DNA from: Paenibacillus chibensis
Lineage (GTDB): Bacteria; Bacillota; Bacilli; Paenibacillales; Paenibacillaceae
Direction of reading: 5' to 3'
NCBI RefSeq assembly: GCF_004001045.1
Contig: NZ_BIMK01000014.1
Location: 1 to 56,338, forward strand
Length of the DNA stretch: 56,338 nt
Position 1 is the first letter of the stretch. The number at the start of each line of letters is the position of its first letter. The notes beneath the pieces were generated by a model. It did not search any database. It saw only the letters and a list, made by a program, of their open reading frames with translations, and was not told where the DNA came from. The position numbers were made by a program, and so were the translations under genes. This document shows positions 16,670 through 24,947 of this stretch, in pieces.

Positions 16670-17047
16670 TTAGAAATAGGTTTTGTTCTGTGCCACGATT
16701 TTCCCTGGAGCTTTCACGACGGTTTGGCAGCCCAGACGGAAGCCCTCGTCAAACTCCTCCGGGTCCAGCCGCTTATGCTCCGCTTCGGTCGGCTCTTCGA
16801 GATACTCGGCCCCCTCCAGCACCTGGCAACGACAGCGTGCGCAGGTGCCGCGTTTGCACATGTGCTGCCAGTCAATCTCGTGATCCTTTGCATGTTGAAG
16901 AATGGTCTTACCGGGCTCCGGAATGACCGTCTTCTCGATGGTTCTGCCCTTCAACTGCATCGTGGCTTCATGATGCGCGGTTTTGTCTGCTTGGGCAGCG
17001 TCCTGCATCGTCTTTTTCTTGCCAAATAGCATTCGGAAACGGTTCAT
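16670..17047 (-). CDS. [2Fe-2S] ferredoxin
   Basis: 125 residues from the ATG at 17047, which overlaps the yphE stop (TGATG). The N-terminal 40 residues are basic and polar. The ferredoxin domain follows, with CKRGTCARC (C-x4-C-x2-C) and a fourth Cys in RLGCQTVV, the adrenodoxin/plant-type ligand pattern. It differs from the second ferredoxin of the run in cysteine spacing and in having an N- rather than C-terminal extension, so it is not a recent duplicate. Confidence 0.88.
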   Translation of the reverse strand: MNRFRMLFGKKKTMQDAAQADKTAHHEATMQLKGRTIEKTVIPEPGKTILQHAKDHEIDWQHMCKRGTCARCRCQVLEGAEYLEEPTEAEHKRLDPEEFDEGFRLGCQTVVKAPGKIVAQNKTYF

Positions 17048-17226
17048 CACATCAATGCCGCCATTCCCCCGAGAAATCCGACCACCATTATGATGAATGC
17101 TACAAAGGACAGCGTTCCACGGAGAACTCCGGTTGTTTTGGTACGGGCAAATGTAATTAAAAACACGGATAACCCCATTACCAGCATGGCAATCAGGGAT
17201 ACCCACATTTTAGTCATCGGATCCAT
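17047..17226 (-). CDS. yphE: YphE-like DUF2768 membrane protein
   Basis: 59 residues with two hydrophobic segments (VSLIAMLVMGLSVFLITFA and LSFVAFIIMVVGFLGG) separated by a short basic loop, typical of DUF2768. The ATG at 17226 follows a GGAG SD; the frame is open further upstream to 17286, but that region lacks a better signal. B. subtilis yphE occupies the same place between yphF and gpsA. Function is unknown, possibly sporulation-linked by context. Confidence 0.82.
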   Translation of the reverse strand: MDPMTKMWVSLIAMLVMGLSVFLITFARTKTTGVLRGTLSFVAFIIMVVGFLGGMAALM

Positions 17227-17298
17227 AGGCTCTGATTCTCCATTCTTTTCGATGTATAAGCGTATTATAGCATGAAACTTGTCCACTTTCTTACCCCT

Positions 17299-17353
17299 AA
17301 AAAAAGAGCATAAAGTCTCGGAAGCCGAGAGGCTTCGTCGACTTATTGCCCTT
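17299..17353 (-). terminator. Terminator of spoVIF
   Basis: A 14-bp imperfect outer stem (17304-17317 with 17340-17353) encloses a GAAGCC/GGCTTC hairpin, with seven T following on the minus strand. Confidence 0.85.
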
Positions 17354-17374
17354 TACGCTTGAAGTATCCTTGAA

Positions 17375-17650
17375 TTATTTCTTCATCATCAGTTTCATCA
17401 GCGATTCCATATTCTGCGGATTCATGCCACTCTTTTTAACCGCGTTAACGATATCTTGAATGGTATCTTCGCTGACAGGAACGTTGGCCATCGCGGACAC
17501 CTGCTTGATCAGTTGGCGGAGCTGGGTCTCATTTTGCATCGTAGAAGGTTTCACGGTACTGGCAAGCTTCTTAACGGCACTTTCCGAGATGTGCTTACCT
17601 GATTTCTTGTTGACAACATTCAGCACGTCTTTGGAAATATTTTTGCTCAT
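17375..17650 (-). CDS. spoVIF: Stage VI sporulation protein F
   Basis: Small spore-coat assembly regulator. The 91-aa product has the family segment ETQLRQLIKQVSAMANVPVSEDTIQDIV and ends in MKLMMKK, resembling B. subtilis SpoVIF. The ATG at 17650 follows AGGAGGGG. In the upstream 60 nt an ACC-N16-CATATATATA stretch partly resembles a SigK promoter, but the match is incomplete. Its position between yphE and gpsA is not that of B. subtilis. Confidence 0.88.
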   Translation of the reverse strand: MSKNISKDVLNVVNKKSGKHISESAVKKLASTVKPSTMQNETQLRQLIKQVSAMANVPVSEDTIQDIVNAVKKSGMNPQNMESLMKLMMKK

Positions 17651-17716
17651 CTTCTCCCCTCCTCCGGCAGTCCTCAACTTATATATATGAGGATTGGCCC
17701 CGAAAGGTGAAAAGGA

Positions 17717-18757
17717 TCAGCTGTGCCACTGTTCCCAAGTTTCGATTTTCATGGACTCCATTTCCGTCTTGGGATCGCGTCCCATTAAGGCTTCTACAGC
17801 GATCCGAGGGTCTTTGTCTTCAAAAAGCACATGATACAGCTGGTCGGCAATCGGCATCTGAACACCGTATTTCTCCGATATCGTGTGAGCTGCCTTGGTG
17901 GTGCGGATACCTTCCACGACCATGCCCATTGAGCTCAGCACGTCATCCAGCTTCATACCCTGTCCCAGCATCGAGCCTGCGCGCCAATTGCGGCTGTGTC
18001 GGCTGGTAGCCGTCACAACAAGGTCACCGACACCCGCAAGCCCTGCGAACGTCAGCGGATTAGCGCCCATTTCGACGCCGATCCGGGTGATTTCGGCAAG
18101 GCCGCGTGTAAGCAGCGCAGCTTTGGCGTTATCTCCGTATCCGAGGCCATCCGACATGCCCGCACCCAAAGCGATGATGTTCTTGAGCGCCCCAGCAAGC
18201 TCCACGCCGAGCATATCCCGGTTTGTATACACGCGGAAATCCGCGTTCATGAACAGATCCTGCGCTGCTATAGCAGCCGCTTGATTCAGCGAAGCAACGA
18301 CGACCGTCGTAGGACAGCGTCGCACCACTTCCTCTGCATGGCTTGGTCCCGAGAGAACCACGATGTCCCCTTCCGGGCATCCGAGCTCTTCCGCAATGAC
18401 CGTCGACATGCGTTTCATGGATTCAGTTTCAAAACCTTTGGTCGCGTGTATACACAACATATCCGGCTTCCACAAGGTTTTGAGGGAACGCGCCACCTCG
18501 CGCATCGCCTTGGAAGGAGCCACGATCAGAACCGCTGTCGCGCCTGTCACCGCTTCTTCCATGTCGGTGGTCGCTTTCAAGTTCACAGGCAGCTCCACAT
18601 CAGGCAAATAGCGGCTGTTCATATGCTTTTCGTTGATTTCTTGCACTTGCTCGCTGTTGCGGCTCCAGATCGTGACATCCGGATGATTGGCCGCAAGGAC
18701 GCTTGCCAGAGCGGTTCCCCAGCTCCCGGCAACAAGCACAGCTACTTTATTTGACAA
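17717..18757 (-). CDS. gpsA: Glycerol-3-phosphate dehydrogenase (NAD(P)+)
   Basis: Makes sn-glycerol-3-phosphate from DHAP for phospholipid synthesis. The 346-aa protein has the catalytic Lys region GALKNIIALGAG, the SRHSRNWRAG loop, and LSGPSHAEEV. The nucleotide-binding loop reads VAGSWGTALA (from residue 9), where most GpsA have GAGSWGTALA, so the first Gly is Val. The start is a TTG preceded by GGGGGAAAGGG, and it overlaps the end of plsY. It supplies the substrate of PlsY upstream. Confidence 0.95.
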   Translation of the reverse strand: MSNKVAVLVAGSWGTALASVLAANHPDVTIWSRNSEQVQEINEKHMNSRYLPDVELPVNLKATTDMEEAVTGATAVLIVAPSKAMREVARSLKTLWKPDMLCIHATKGFETESMKRMSTVIAEELGCPEGDIVVLSGPSHAEEVVRRCPTTVVVASLNQAAAIAAQDLFMNADFRVYTNRDMLGVELAGALKNIIALGAGMSDGLGYGDNAKAALLTRGLAEITRIGVEMGANPLTFAGLAGVGDLVVTATSRHSRNWRAGSMLGQGMKLDDVLSSMGMVVEGIRTTKAAHTISEKYGVQMPIADQLYHVLFEDKDPRIAVEALMGRDPKTEMESMKIETWEQWHS

Positions 18758-19382
18758 TTCCCTTTCCCCCTTTGGATCCTCCGGAGCCTATTTTGTTTTC
18801 CCGACCTTGAACAATTTTCACAATATTGCTGCGATGTCTCCAGAAGGCAAACAAACAGATAACGAGGCTGGACCAAAAAATCGGCCAGTCAAAACCAAAG
18901 ATCAAACCATAGATGAGCAGAGAAATCGGGGTCAATGCCACGAAAATAAGCGACCCCAGCGATACATAACGCGTGATCACAATCAGCAAAATGGCAATGA
19001 TGCCGGCCCATAAAGCCGGAAAAAAGCACATGGTGGCCATGACGCCGATCGTGGTAGCAATGCCTTTCCCACCGCGAAAGTGAAAATAGACAGGCCAGTT
19101 ATGGCCGATGATGGCGGCAATGCCGCACAACGCGGTAACCCAGCCGTTTCCGTCTCCAAGCCACTTTCCCAGCCAAACGGCAGCAATCCCTTTCAGAACA
19201 TCGAGCAGAAGGACGGCGATGGCCGGTCCTTTGCCCAAAATACGCAGTGTGTTGGTGGCTCCCGCGTTACCGCTGCCGTGTTGGCGAATATCAATGCCTT
19301 TCAGCAGTTTCGCCAGCACGACGCTGAAGCTGATCGAGCCGAGCAGATAACTCAGGACAATTGCTATGATCTGTAGAATCAA
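18747..19382 (-). CDS. plsY: Acyl-phosphate:glycerol-3-phosphate acyltransferase
   Basis: Membrane enzyme that acylates glycerol-3-phosphate with acyl phosphate, the first step of phospholipid synthesis. The 211-aa sequence has the PlsY motifs GSGNAGATNTLR near 36-47, GHNWPVYFHFRGGKGIAT near 93-110 and several transmembrane segments. The TTG start has a GGGGAG SD 6 nt away. It is coupled to gpsA by an 11-nt overlap. Confidence 0.95.
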   Translation of the reverse strand: MILQIIAIVLSYLLGSISFSVVLAKLLKGIDIRQHGSGNAGATNTLRILGKGPAIAVLLLDVLKGIAAVWLGKWLGDGNGWVTALCGIAAIIGHNWPVYFHFRGGKGIATTIGVMATMCFFPALWAGIIAILLIVITRYVSLGSLIFVALTPISLLIYGLIFGFDWPIFWSSLVICLFAFWRHRSNIVKIVQGRENKIGSGGSKGGKGIVK

Positions 19383-19393
19383 TCTATTCTCCC

Positions 19394-20716
19394 CTAACTT
19401 TCATCCGATTTGCGCCGAGTAAAGATACGGATCGGTGTTCCTTCGAAATCGAACGCCCCGCGGATTTTATTCTCCAGATAACGCTCATAGGAGAAGTGCA
19501 TCAGTTCAGGATCATTCACAAACACAACGATGGTCGGAGGCTTAACCGCCACCTGGGTCACATAGTTGATCCGCATGCGTCTTCCTTTATCCGTAGGCGG
19601 CGGATTAAGCGCAACCGCATCGGACACGACATCATTCAGAAGATGGGTCTGAACCCGCAAATTATGCTGCTCGGCCGCATGCTGAACTACTGGAAGCAGC
19701 TTGTGCAGACGGGATTTCGTTTTGGCGGACAGGAAAACGATAGGCGCATAGGTCATGAACAGAAAATGGTCACGAATCTTCGTTTCAAACTGATGCATCG
19801 TTTTATCATCTTTATCAACAATATCCCATTTATTCACAACGAAAATGGAAGCCTTGCCCGCCTCGTAGGCATATCCGGCGATATGCTTGTCTTGGTCGAT
19901 AATGCCTTCTTCGCCATTGATGACGATCAATACCACATCCGCACGTTCAATCGCGCGCATTGCGCGCATGACGCTGTATTTTTCCGTGGTTTCGTACACT
20001 TTGCCGCGCTTGCGCATACCCGCTGTATCGATAAGCACATAACGCTGTCCATCTTTTTCAAACGGCGTATCGATCGCATCCCGGGTGGTGCCCGCGATAT
20101 CGCTGACAATAACCCGCTCTTCGCCGAGTATCGCATTGACGAGCGATGACTTGCCTACATTCGGTCTTCCGATCAACGCGACCTTGATCACGTCTTCATC
20201 ATATTCATCATCATTCAGCTCCGGCAGGATTTCAACGATTGCGTCCAGCAAATCGCCGATGCCCGTGCCATGGCTGCCGGAAATCGGAATCGGATCACCG
20301 AATCCCAGGCTGTAAAATTCATAAATTTCATCATGGCGGCTAAGGTTGTCCACCTTGTTCACGGCGAGCACGATAGGCTTTCCGGAACGGAACAGGATCT
20401 GAGCCACTTCCTCGTCAGATTGCGTCAAGCCACTTTTGGCGTCACACATAAACACGATGACATCCGCTTCCTCGATCGCAAGCTCCGCCTGCATACGAAT
20501 GGATTTCAAAATGACATCGTCCCCGTCAATTTCAATACCGCCCGTATCAATTACACTGAACGGTTTGCCGTTCCACTCCGACACCCCATAAATCCGGTCC
20601 CGGGTAATTCCCGGTTTATCTTCCACGATGGCCAGCCTATCTCCAATCAAGCGATTGAAAATGGTCGATTTACCAACGTTAGGCCTGCCAACGATAGCTA
20701 CTACGGGTCTTGCCAT
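19394..20716 (-). CDS. der: Ribosome-assembly GTPase Der (EngA)
   Basis: Essential tandem GTPase for 50S maturation. The 440-aa protein has two G domains, each with GRPNVGKS (10-17 and 183-190), DTGG near 58-61 and NKVD near 120-123 in the first, plus DTAG and NKWD in the second. A basic KH-like C-terminal domain follows. The ATG at 20716 has AGGAGG. Gene order der-plsY-gpsA resembles B. subtilis with plsY added. Confidence 0.97.
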   Translation of the reverse strand: MARPVVAIVGRPNVGKSTIFNRLIGDRLAIVEDKPGITRDRIYGVSEWNGKPFSVIDTGGIEIDGDDVILKSIRMQAELAIEEADVIVFMCDAKSGLTQSDEEVAQILFRSGKPIVLAVNKVDNLSRHDEIYEFYSLGFGDPIPISGSHGTGIGDLLDAIVEILPELNDDEYDEDVIKVALIGRPNVGKSSLVNAILGEERVIVSDIAGTTRDAIDTPFEKDGQRYVLIDTAGMRKRGKVYETTEKYSVMRAMRAIERADVVLIVINGEEGIIDQDKHIAGYAYEAGKASIFVVNKWDIVDKDDKTMHQFETKIRDHFLFMTYAPIVFLSAKTKSRLHKLLPVVQHAAEQHNLRVQTHLLNDVVSDAVALNPPPTDKGRRMRINYVTQVAVKPPTIVVFVNDPELMHFSYERYLENKIRGAFDFEGTPIRIFTRRKSDES

Positions 20717-20903
20717 ATTCACTCCTCCTGTCAATACTTCCGCTTATCATCATAGCAAAAAACGCTTATTTTGGCTAACGTTTCATATGATCAAGCTCAC
20801 ATTAATCCTATTTTCCCGAACAATAAAGATTCCATGCGCCTGAATGCCAGTTCTTTCTGCGCTTTTACGTAATCCTTCTCCTGCCGGGAAAGGAATATGA
20901 TAC

Positions 20904-20939
20904 AAAAAAATCGGCGAGCCCTATACAGGGTTCGCCGAT
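20904..20939 (-). terminator. Terminator of rpsA
   Basis: TCGGCGA(A/G)CCCT arms form a 12-bp stem with a short loop and seven T on the minus strand, directly after the rpsA stop region. The rest of the gap to der (20717-20903) shows nothing recognisable. Confidence 0.9.
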
Positions 20940-20963
20940 GTTCATTTCAAGAGACGACGCAAA

Positions 20964-22190
20964 TCATTTGAATTTGCTGAGTTTGTCTCCAAAACGTTCG
21001 CCAAGCGTAATGCTGAGGCCTTGGTTGCTCAGAGATACGTTTGGATTGTCCTTAAGCTCATCCTTATGGTTACTGCTGCTCTTTGCAGGTCTTTCCTGTC
21101 TCGGTGCTGCAGCCGGAGCTTCTTCGGTCTCCTTAATGCTGAGGCTCACACGTTTTTCCGCTGTATTGATGTCCAGGATTTTGACTTGCACTTCCTGACC
21201 TTCCTTCAATACTTCCTGCGGAGTTCCGATGTGTTTATGAGAAATTTGGGAAATATGAACAAGACCTTCAACGCCTGGTGCAAGTTCAACGAAAGCGCCG
21301 AAAGTTACGAGGCGTTTAACTTCGCCGGTAACCACATCACCCGTGTTGAATTTCTCTGCCGCACTATCCCATGGTCCAGGCTGCGCAGCTTTGATGCTCA
21401 AGCTGATTTTGCCTTTTTCCGGATCTACTTTCAGAACCTTCACCTTCACCTTGTCTCCTTCGGAAACAACGTCAGCCGGTTTTTCAACATGGTTCCAAGC
21501 CATTTCGGATACGTGAACCAGGCCGTCTACACCGCCCACATCAACAAATGCGCCGAATTGAGTCAAGCGTTGAACGGTTCCTTCCAGTTCTTGTCCTTCT
21601 TGCAGCTCGGACATCACTTTTTGCTTGTTGGATTCGAATTCCTCTTCAAGCACTTCTTTAGCGGACAGAATCACCTTGTTGTTTTCGCGGTCGATTTCTT
21701 TGACTTTCACGCGCAGCGTGCGTCCTTTGTAATCGCTGAAATCTTCTACGAAATGACGTTCCACCATGGATGCAGGGATAAATCCGCGTACGCCCACATC
21801 GGCTACGAGGCCGCCTTTTACCACGTCAGCAACAGTAACTTCGAGCACGTCTTGAGCTTCGAAATGTTTTTCAAGCTCTTCCCATGCATTTTCACTGTCG
21901 ATCGCGCGTTTGGACAGCACGAGTTTTTCTTTTTCGTCGTCGATGCTCACGACTTTGCATTCGACTTCTTGACCAACCTGAACCGCATCCGATGCGTTGT
22001 CCAGATGAACAGAAGACAGCTCACGGATCGGAATCACACCGTCATATTTATATCCAATGCTTACATAAGCCTGGTTGTCTTCCAATTTGACGATAGAACC
22101 TTTCACGGTGTCCCCTTTTTTCAAGGATACGAATTGGTCCATTTCCTCTTGATTCACTTCTGTTTCCTGATTCTTTGTTTCTTCCGACAT
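20964..22190 (-). CDS. rpsA: Ribosomal protein S1 homologue (YpfD)
   Basis: 408 residues containing four S1/OB repeats at about 23-90, 107-174, 193-260 and 278-345, each with the GxVxxLxxFGAFV-type core (for example VQRLTQFGAFVDVGGVDGLVHVSE). This four-domain form is usual in Bacillota, where the protein is non-essential or has a partial S1 role. The N-terminus is acidic (SEETKNQETEVNQEEMDQF). A GAGGAGGG SD precedes the ATG. Located between plsC and der. Confidence 0.94.
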   Translation of the reverse strand: MSEETKNQETEVNQEEMDQFVSLKKGDTVKGSIVKLEDNQAYVSIGYKYDGVIPIRELSSVHLDNASDAVQVGQEVECKVVSIDDEKEKLVLSKRAIDSENAWEELEKHFEAQDVLEVTVADVVKGGLVADVGVRGFIPASMVERHFVEDFSDYKGRTLRVKVKEIDRENNKVILSAKEVLEEEFESNKQKVMSELQEGQELEGTVQRLTQFGAFVDVGGVDGLVHVSEMAWNHVEKPADVVSEGDKVKVKVLKVDPEKGKISLSIKAAQPGPWDSAAEKFNTGDVVTGEVKRLVTFGAFVELAPGVEGLVHISQISHKHIGTPQEVLKEGQEVQVKILDINTAEKRVSLSIKETEEAPAAAPRQERPAKSSSNHKDELKDNPNVSLSNQGLSITLGERFGDKLSKFK

Positions 22191-22312
22191 GTCAATACCC
22201 TCCTCAATTCAAAAAAGCCATTTATTCAAACCTGCTGACGCAGAGTTCAAAACATTCAAAGATGATGATAAATATCTTTCCAATAAGTGCATGCCTTCAT
22301 GCACGGAGCCGT

Positions 22313-22903
22313 CTAATTCAGTGTCGGCTTTCCCGTTTGCTGCATTTCGTGAATCCGCGACATGATCTTGCCCGTCACCAATTCTACAGCTTCACTAGAG
22401 TCCATCGCGGCAAATTCGGATAAATCGATGGGTTTGCCGTATATAACTCTCATTTTTCGTAAAAACTTGTAATCACCCACGATTGCTGCAGGGACGACCG
22501 CAGCTCCGCTACGGAGAGCGAAACTCGCAGCGCCTTTTTTGGCGGCACCGCTATCGGAATGGCGGGTTCCTTCGGGGAAAATCCCCATAATTTCACCGCC
22601 GCGCAGAATCTTAAGGGAAGTTTTAAACGAATCCTTACTGACTCCGCCTCTCTTGACAGGGAACGCGCCGAATTGCGTGATCAGCCATCCGAGAACCGGG
22701 ATTTTGAACAATTCCTCTTTGGCCATGAATTTGACCTGCCGCCGCACCTTGATTCCGACAGCAATGGGGTCGAGCAGACTTTTGTGATTCGAGCAAAGCA
22801 GAACCCCGCCCTCCTCCGGAATATTCTCCGTGCCTACCGCCTCAAGACGGTACATAAAGGCAAAGAGGATCCGCAGCACTCCCCGGCAAAAAACATAAAT
22901 CAT
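22313..22903 (-). CDS. plsC: 1-Acyl-glycerol-3-phosphate acyltransferase
   Basis: Adds the second acyl chain to lysophosphatidate. The 196-aa protein has the catalytic NHKSLLD (H40-x4-D45), the FPEGTR glycerol-phosphate motif near 112-117 and an N-terminal hydrophobic segment. Co-localisation with cmk, rpsA, plsY and gpsA groups phospholipid genes here. SD GGGGAG precedes the ATG, 16 nt after cmk. Confidence 0.94.
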   Translation of the reverse strand: MIYVFCRGVLRILFAFMYRLEAVGTENIPEEGGVLLCSNHKSLLDPIAVGIKVRRQVKFMAKEELFKIPVLGWLITQFGAFPVKRGGVSKDSFKTSLKILRGGEIMGIFPEGTRHSDSGAAKKGAASFALRSGAAVVPAAIVGDYKFLRKMRVIYGKPIDLSEFAAMDSSEAVELVTGKIMSRIHEMQQTGKPTLN

Positions 22904-22919
22904 GTCGTTCTCCCCATCC

Positions 22920-23615
22920 TTATGAGTTCGTATGCGTTCTGCAATAAGAAACGATCGTTTCTACAACCTGAGGGATATCCATATGCGTCGTATCGAGCAC
23001 AATGGCATCGTCCGCGCAGCGAAGCGGTGAAACTTCACGCCCTTCATCCAGGCGATCCCGTTCCGCAATATCCTTCTCAAGCTGTTCCAAGGTCAAGCCT
23101 TGCGCATCACTCAGCTCTTTAAAACGGCGGAGAGCACGTTCCTTCACGCTGGCCGTCATGAATATTTTCAATTCAGCATCCGGTAGAACCGTCGTTCCGA
23201 TGTCTCGTCCATCCATAACCACGCCTTTGCGGGCGGCCATCTCTTGTTGGAGCGCTACCAAATGCTTTCGCAGCCCTTCAATTTGAGCGTAAAAGGACAC
23301 CATGCCGTTCACTTCCTGCGATCGGATAAAAGGTGAAACATCCTGCCCGTCGACCAGCACCTTTTGGCCGTCAGCACCCGGTATTAATTGAATCACCATC
23401 TTTTGGGCATGTTGAAGCACCAAATCAGAAAATTCAGGCGAAATATGATGCTTCAGCATATACCAGGTAACCGCCCGGTACATGGACCCCGTGTCTACGT
23501 ATATGTAGGACAGCTCTTTGGCCACCATGCGTGCGATCGTGCTTTTGCCTGCCCCGGCAGGTCCGTCAATTGCAATATTGATTTTCAAGTTGTTCTTTGT
23601 CCCCTGCCTATCCAA
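22920..23615 (-). CDS. cmk: Cytidylate kinase
   Basis: Phosphorylates CMP and dCMP. With the TTG at 23615 the product is 231 aa, with Walker A GPAGAGKS at 18-25, YVDTGSMYRAVTWY and DGRDIGTTVLPDAELK, all typical of Cmk. The TTG is chosen because AGGAGG lies exactly 9 nt upstream. The longer frame to 23750 reads a low-quality extension, and a second TTG nine codons downstream is also possible. It sits between plsC and ypfB as in Bacillales. Confidence 0.94.
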   Translation of the reverse strand: MDRQGTKNNLKINIAIDGPAGAGKSTIARMVAKELSYIYVDTGSMYRAVTWYMLKHHISPEFSDLVLQHAQKMVIQLIPGADGQKVLVDGQDVSPFIRSQEVNGMVSFYAQIEGLRKHLVALQQEMAARKGVVMDGRDIGTTVLPDAELKIFMTASVKERALRRFKELSDAQGLTLEQLEKDIAERDRLDEGREVSPLRCADDAIVLDTTHMDIPQVVETIVSYCRTHTNS

Positions 23616-23776
23616 AGGGGCATTCCTCCTCAAACATAAGCATAAATAATGGTGTGATCGAGGTATTTTTCGAAGCAGGCTTAGTGCCAATGCGTGGTTT
23701 CTTCCCCGTTGAATCTGCGCTTGGCTTCCATAGAACTCAGCAGAATTCAATATCCATGCTTTCAGATCATCTCAAG

Positions 23777-23797
23777 AAAAAAGCAGGCATTGCCTGC
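23777..23797 (-). terminator. Terminator of the ypfA-ypfB unit
   Basis: GCAGGCA/TGCCTGC hairpin followed by six T and a C on the minus strand, about 50 nt after the ypfB stop, separating it from cmk. Confidence 0.88.
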
Positions 23798-23850
23798 GAC
23801 GTGAAAATTATACCACACAACGGACAGTGATGCAAAAAAGACCCGTTCCT

Positions 23851-24123
23851 TCAGCGCTGCCAATCCTTAACAGCCCGCTCGTTTACAGGGATCCCGTCCA
23901 ATTTGTCCACAGGGGATATAAACGCTCTTAGCGGCTGGATATGCAGTGCAGATTGAAAAAAGATCAACGCTGCGATCAGAAATATGAGCAGAACCTTGGT
24001 CAGCCTGCCTGCCTGATCGCATAGCCTTTCAAACAAAACGAGATAGTGCTTGACTTGCTCTTTTTCATTCACATGGATGCACTCCCGGATTTTTCCTAAT
24101 AAGGTGTCCCGGGATGACATCAT
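23851..24123 (-). CDS. ypfB: YpfB-like small membrane protein
   Basis: 90 residues with one clear transmembrane segment at about 43-60 (VLLIFLIAALIFFQSAL), a charged N-terminal half, and a C-terminal outside part (DKLDGIPVNERAVKDW). It matches the position of B. subtilis ypfB, a DUF5359 protein of unknown role between cmk and ypfA. It is longer at the N-terminus than the Bacillus form. Confidence 0.72.
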   Translation of the reverse strand: MMSSRDTLLGKIRECIHVNEKEQVKHYLVLFERLCDQAGRLTKVLLIFLIAALIFFQSALHIQPLRAFISPVDKLDGIPVNERAVKDWQR

Positions 24124-24160
24124 TTATGCATCGAACGTCAAGAAAAAAAGCACGCCTTGC

Positions 24161-24820
24161 TCAGCGCCGGAATTCAAACTGTCGTTCGAAGCAGTAGCGG
24201 ATCAATTTTTGGCGCTCCATATCCGCGATTAAGGTGAATTTCACCATGACGATTTTGCGGCCGTTCTCAAGTACTTTAATGCGCACGACTTCCCCGGTAA
24301 AAGGGACATGCTCAATGCTGCCGTTTTTGTAGGGCACAAGGACCCAGCAGGATAATCCTTCTTCCTCTTCAATGCGCTGATTGGCATCACAATAGAAGGA
24401 AAGGCCGCCGCCGCCTACATCGTAGGTCCGGGCAACAAAACGGATCATTTTATCGGTTTTGACAGCGACTTCAAGCTCCGCGTTGACGCGCAGGAAGCTC
24501 CGGCGCTGAATCTTGCTGATGGAATCCGGTTCGGGCTTGCGGATCCGCACCATCCGAATGACATCATCCTTGAAACCGAAAACATAAGAATTGAAATAAT
24601 TTTTGATTCCGCCTTCAGTCATAAAATAAATGGATAGCTCGTCCCCGATAAATAACCTTTTCAGGTGTCCTGTTCCTTCCTGCATCGGAATCTCAATGAG
24701 AAAGGAGTCTTCGTCCATATCCGCGATTCTGGATTTGTACTGGATTACCGCTTCTTTTTCATCTCCCGAATCGACGCTAATAAATAATAAATCACCTATT
24801 TTAGGATACAAAAAGTTCAC
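24161..24820 (-). CDS. ypfA: PilZ-domain c-di-GMP receptor (YpfA/DgrA-like)
   Basis: 219 residues: an N-terminal YcgR-like domain (about 1-95) and a C-terminal PilZ domain (about 100-215). The PilZ c-di-GMP motif QRRSFLR is intact, but the usual D/N-x-S-x-x-G is DVGGGG, with Gly in place of Ser. In B. subtilis YpfA binds c-di-GMP and reduces motility. The GTG start at 24820 lacks a strong SD. It is expressed from upstream of ypfB. Confidence 0.88.
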   Translation of the reverse strand: MNFLYPKIGDLLFISVDSGDEKEAVIQYKSRIADMDEDSFLIEIPMQEGTGHLKRLFIGDELSIYFMTEGGIKNYFNSYVFGFKDDVIRMVRIRKPEPDSISKIQRRSFLRVNAELEVAVKTDKMIRFVARTYDVGGGGLSFYCDANQRIEEEEGLSCWVLVPYKNGSIEHVPFTGEVVRIKVLENGRKIVMVKFTLIADMERQKLIRYCFERQFEFRR

Positions 24821-24892
24821 CGCCAGCTCTAGTATTCACCGCATATCCTGATTATACCATGTCTTTGGATGCAGGTATGCGTGTTTTTAAGT

Positions 24893-24927
24893 AAAAAAAG
24901 AAGCCTCTTTACGCAAAGGGCTTCTTC
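24893..24927 (-). terminator. Terminator of ypeB
   Basis: GAAGCCTCTTT and AAAGGGCTTC arms with CGT-like loop, followed by seven T on the minus strand, just after the ypeB stop. Confidence 0.9.
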
Positions 24928-24947
24928 AGAGCTGGGTGAAAAGTCAT

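Noticed and set aside
17651..17710. SigK promoter of spoVIF (ACC-N16-CATATATATA)
   Set aside because: The -10 does not fit CATANNNTA in register; AT-rich repeats make the match weak.
21021..22238. 405-codon plus-strand frame opposite rpsA
   Set aside because: Mirror of a clear S1 protein gene; it has no SD or domain and its composition is that of an antisense frame.
23592..23628. 12-codon frame overlapping the cmk start, ending TTGA at the second TTG
   Set aside because: Its SD would be one base from its ATG, too close to work; the AGGAGG fits the in-frame cmk TTG instead.
22920..23750. cmk starting at 23750
   Set aside because: The first 45 residues are not Cmk-like, and AGGAGG is placed correctly for the TTG at 23615.
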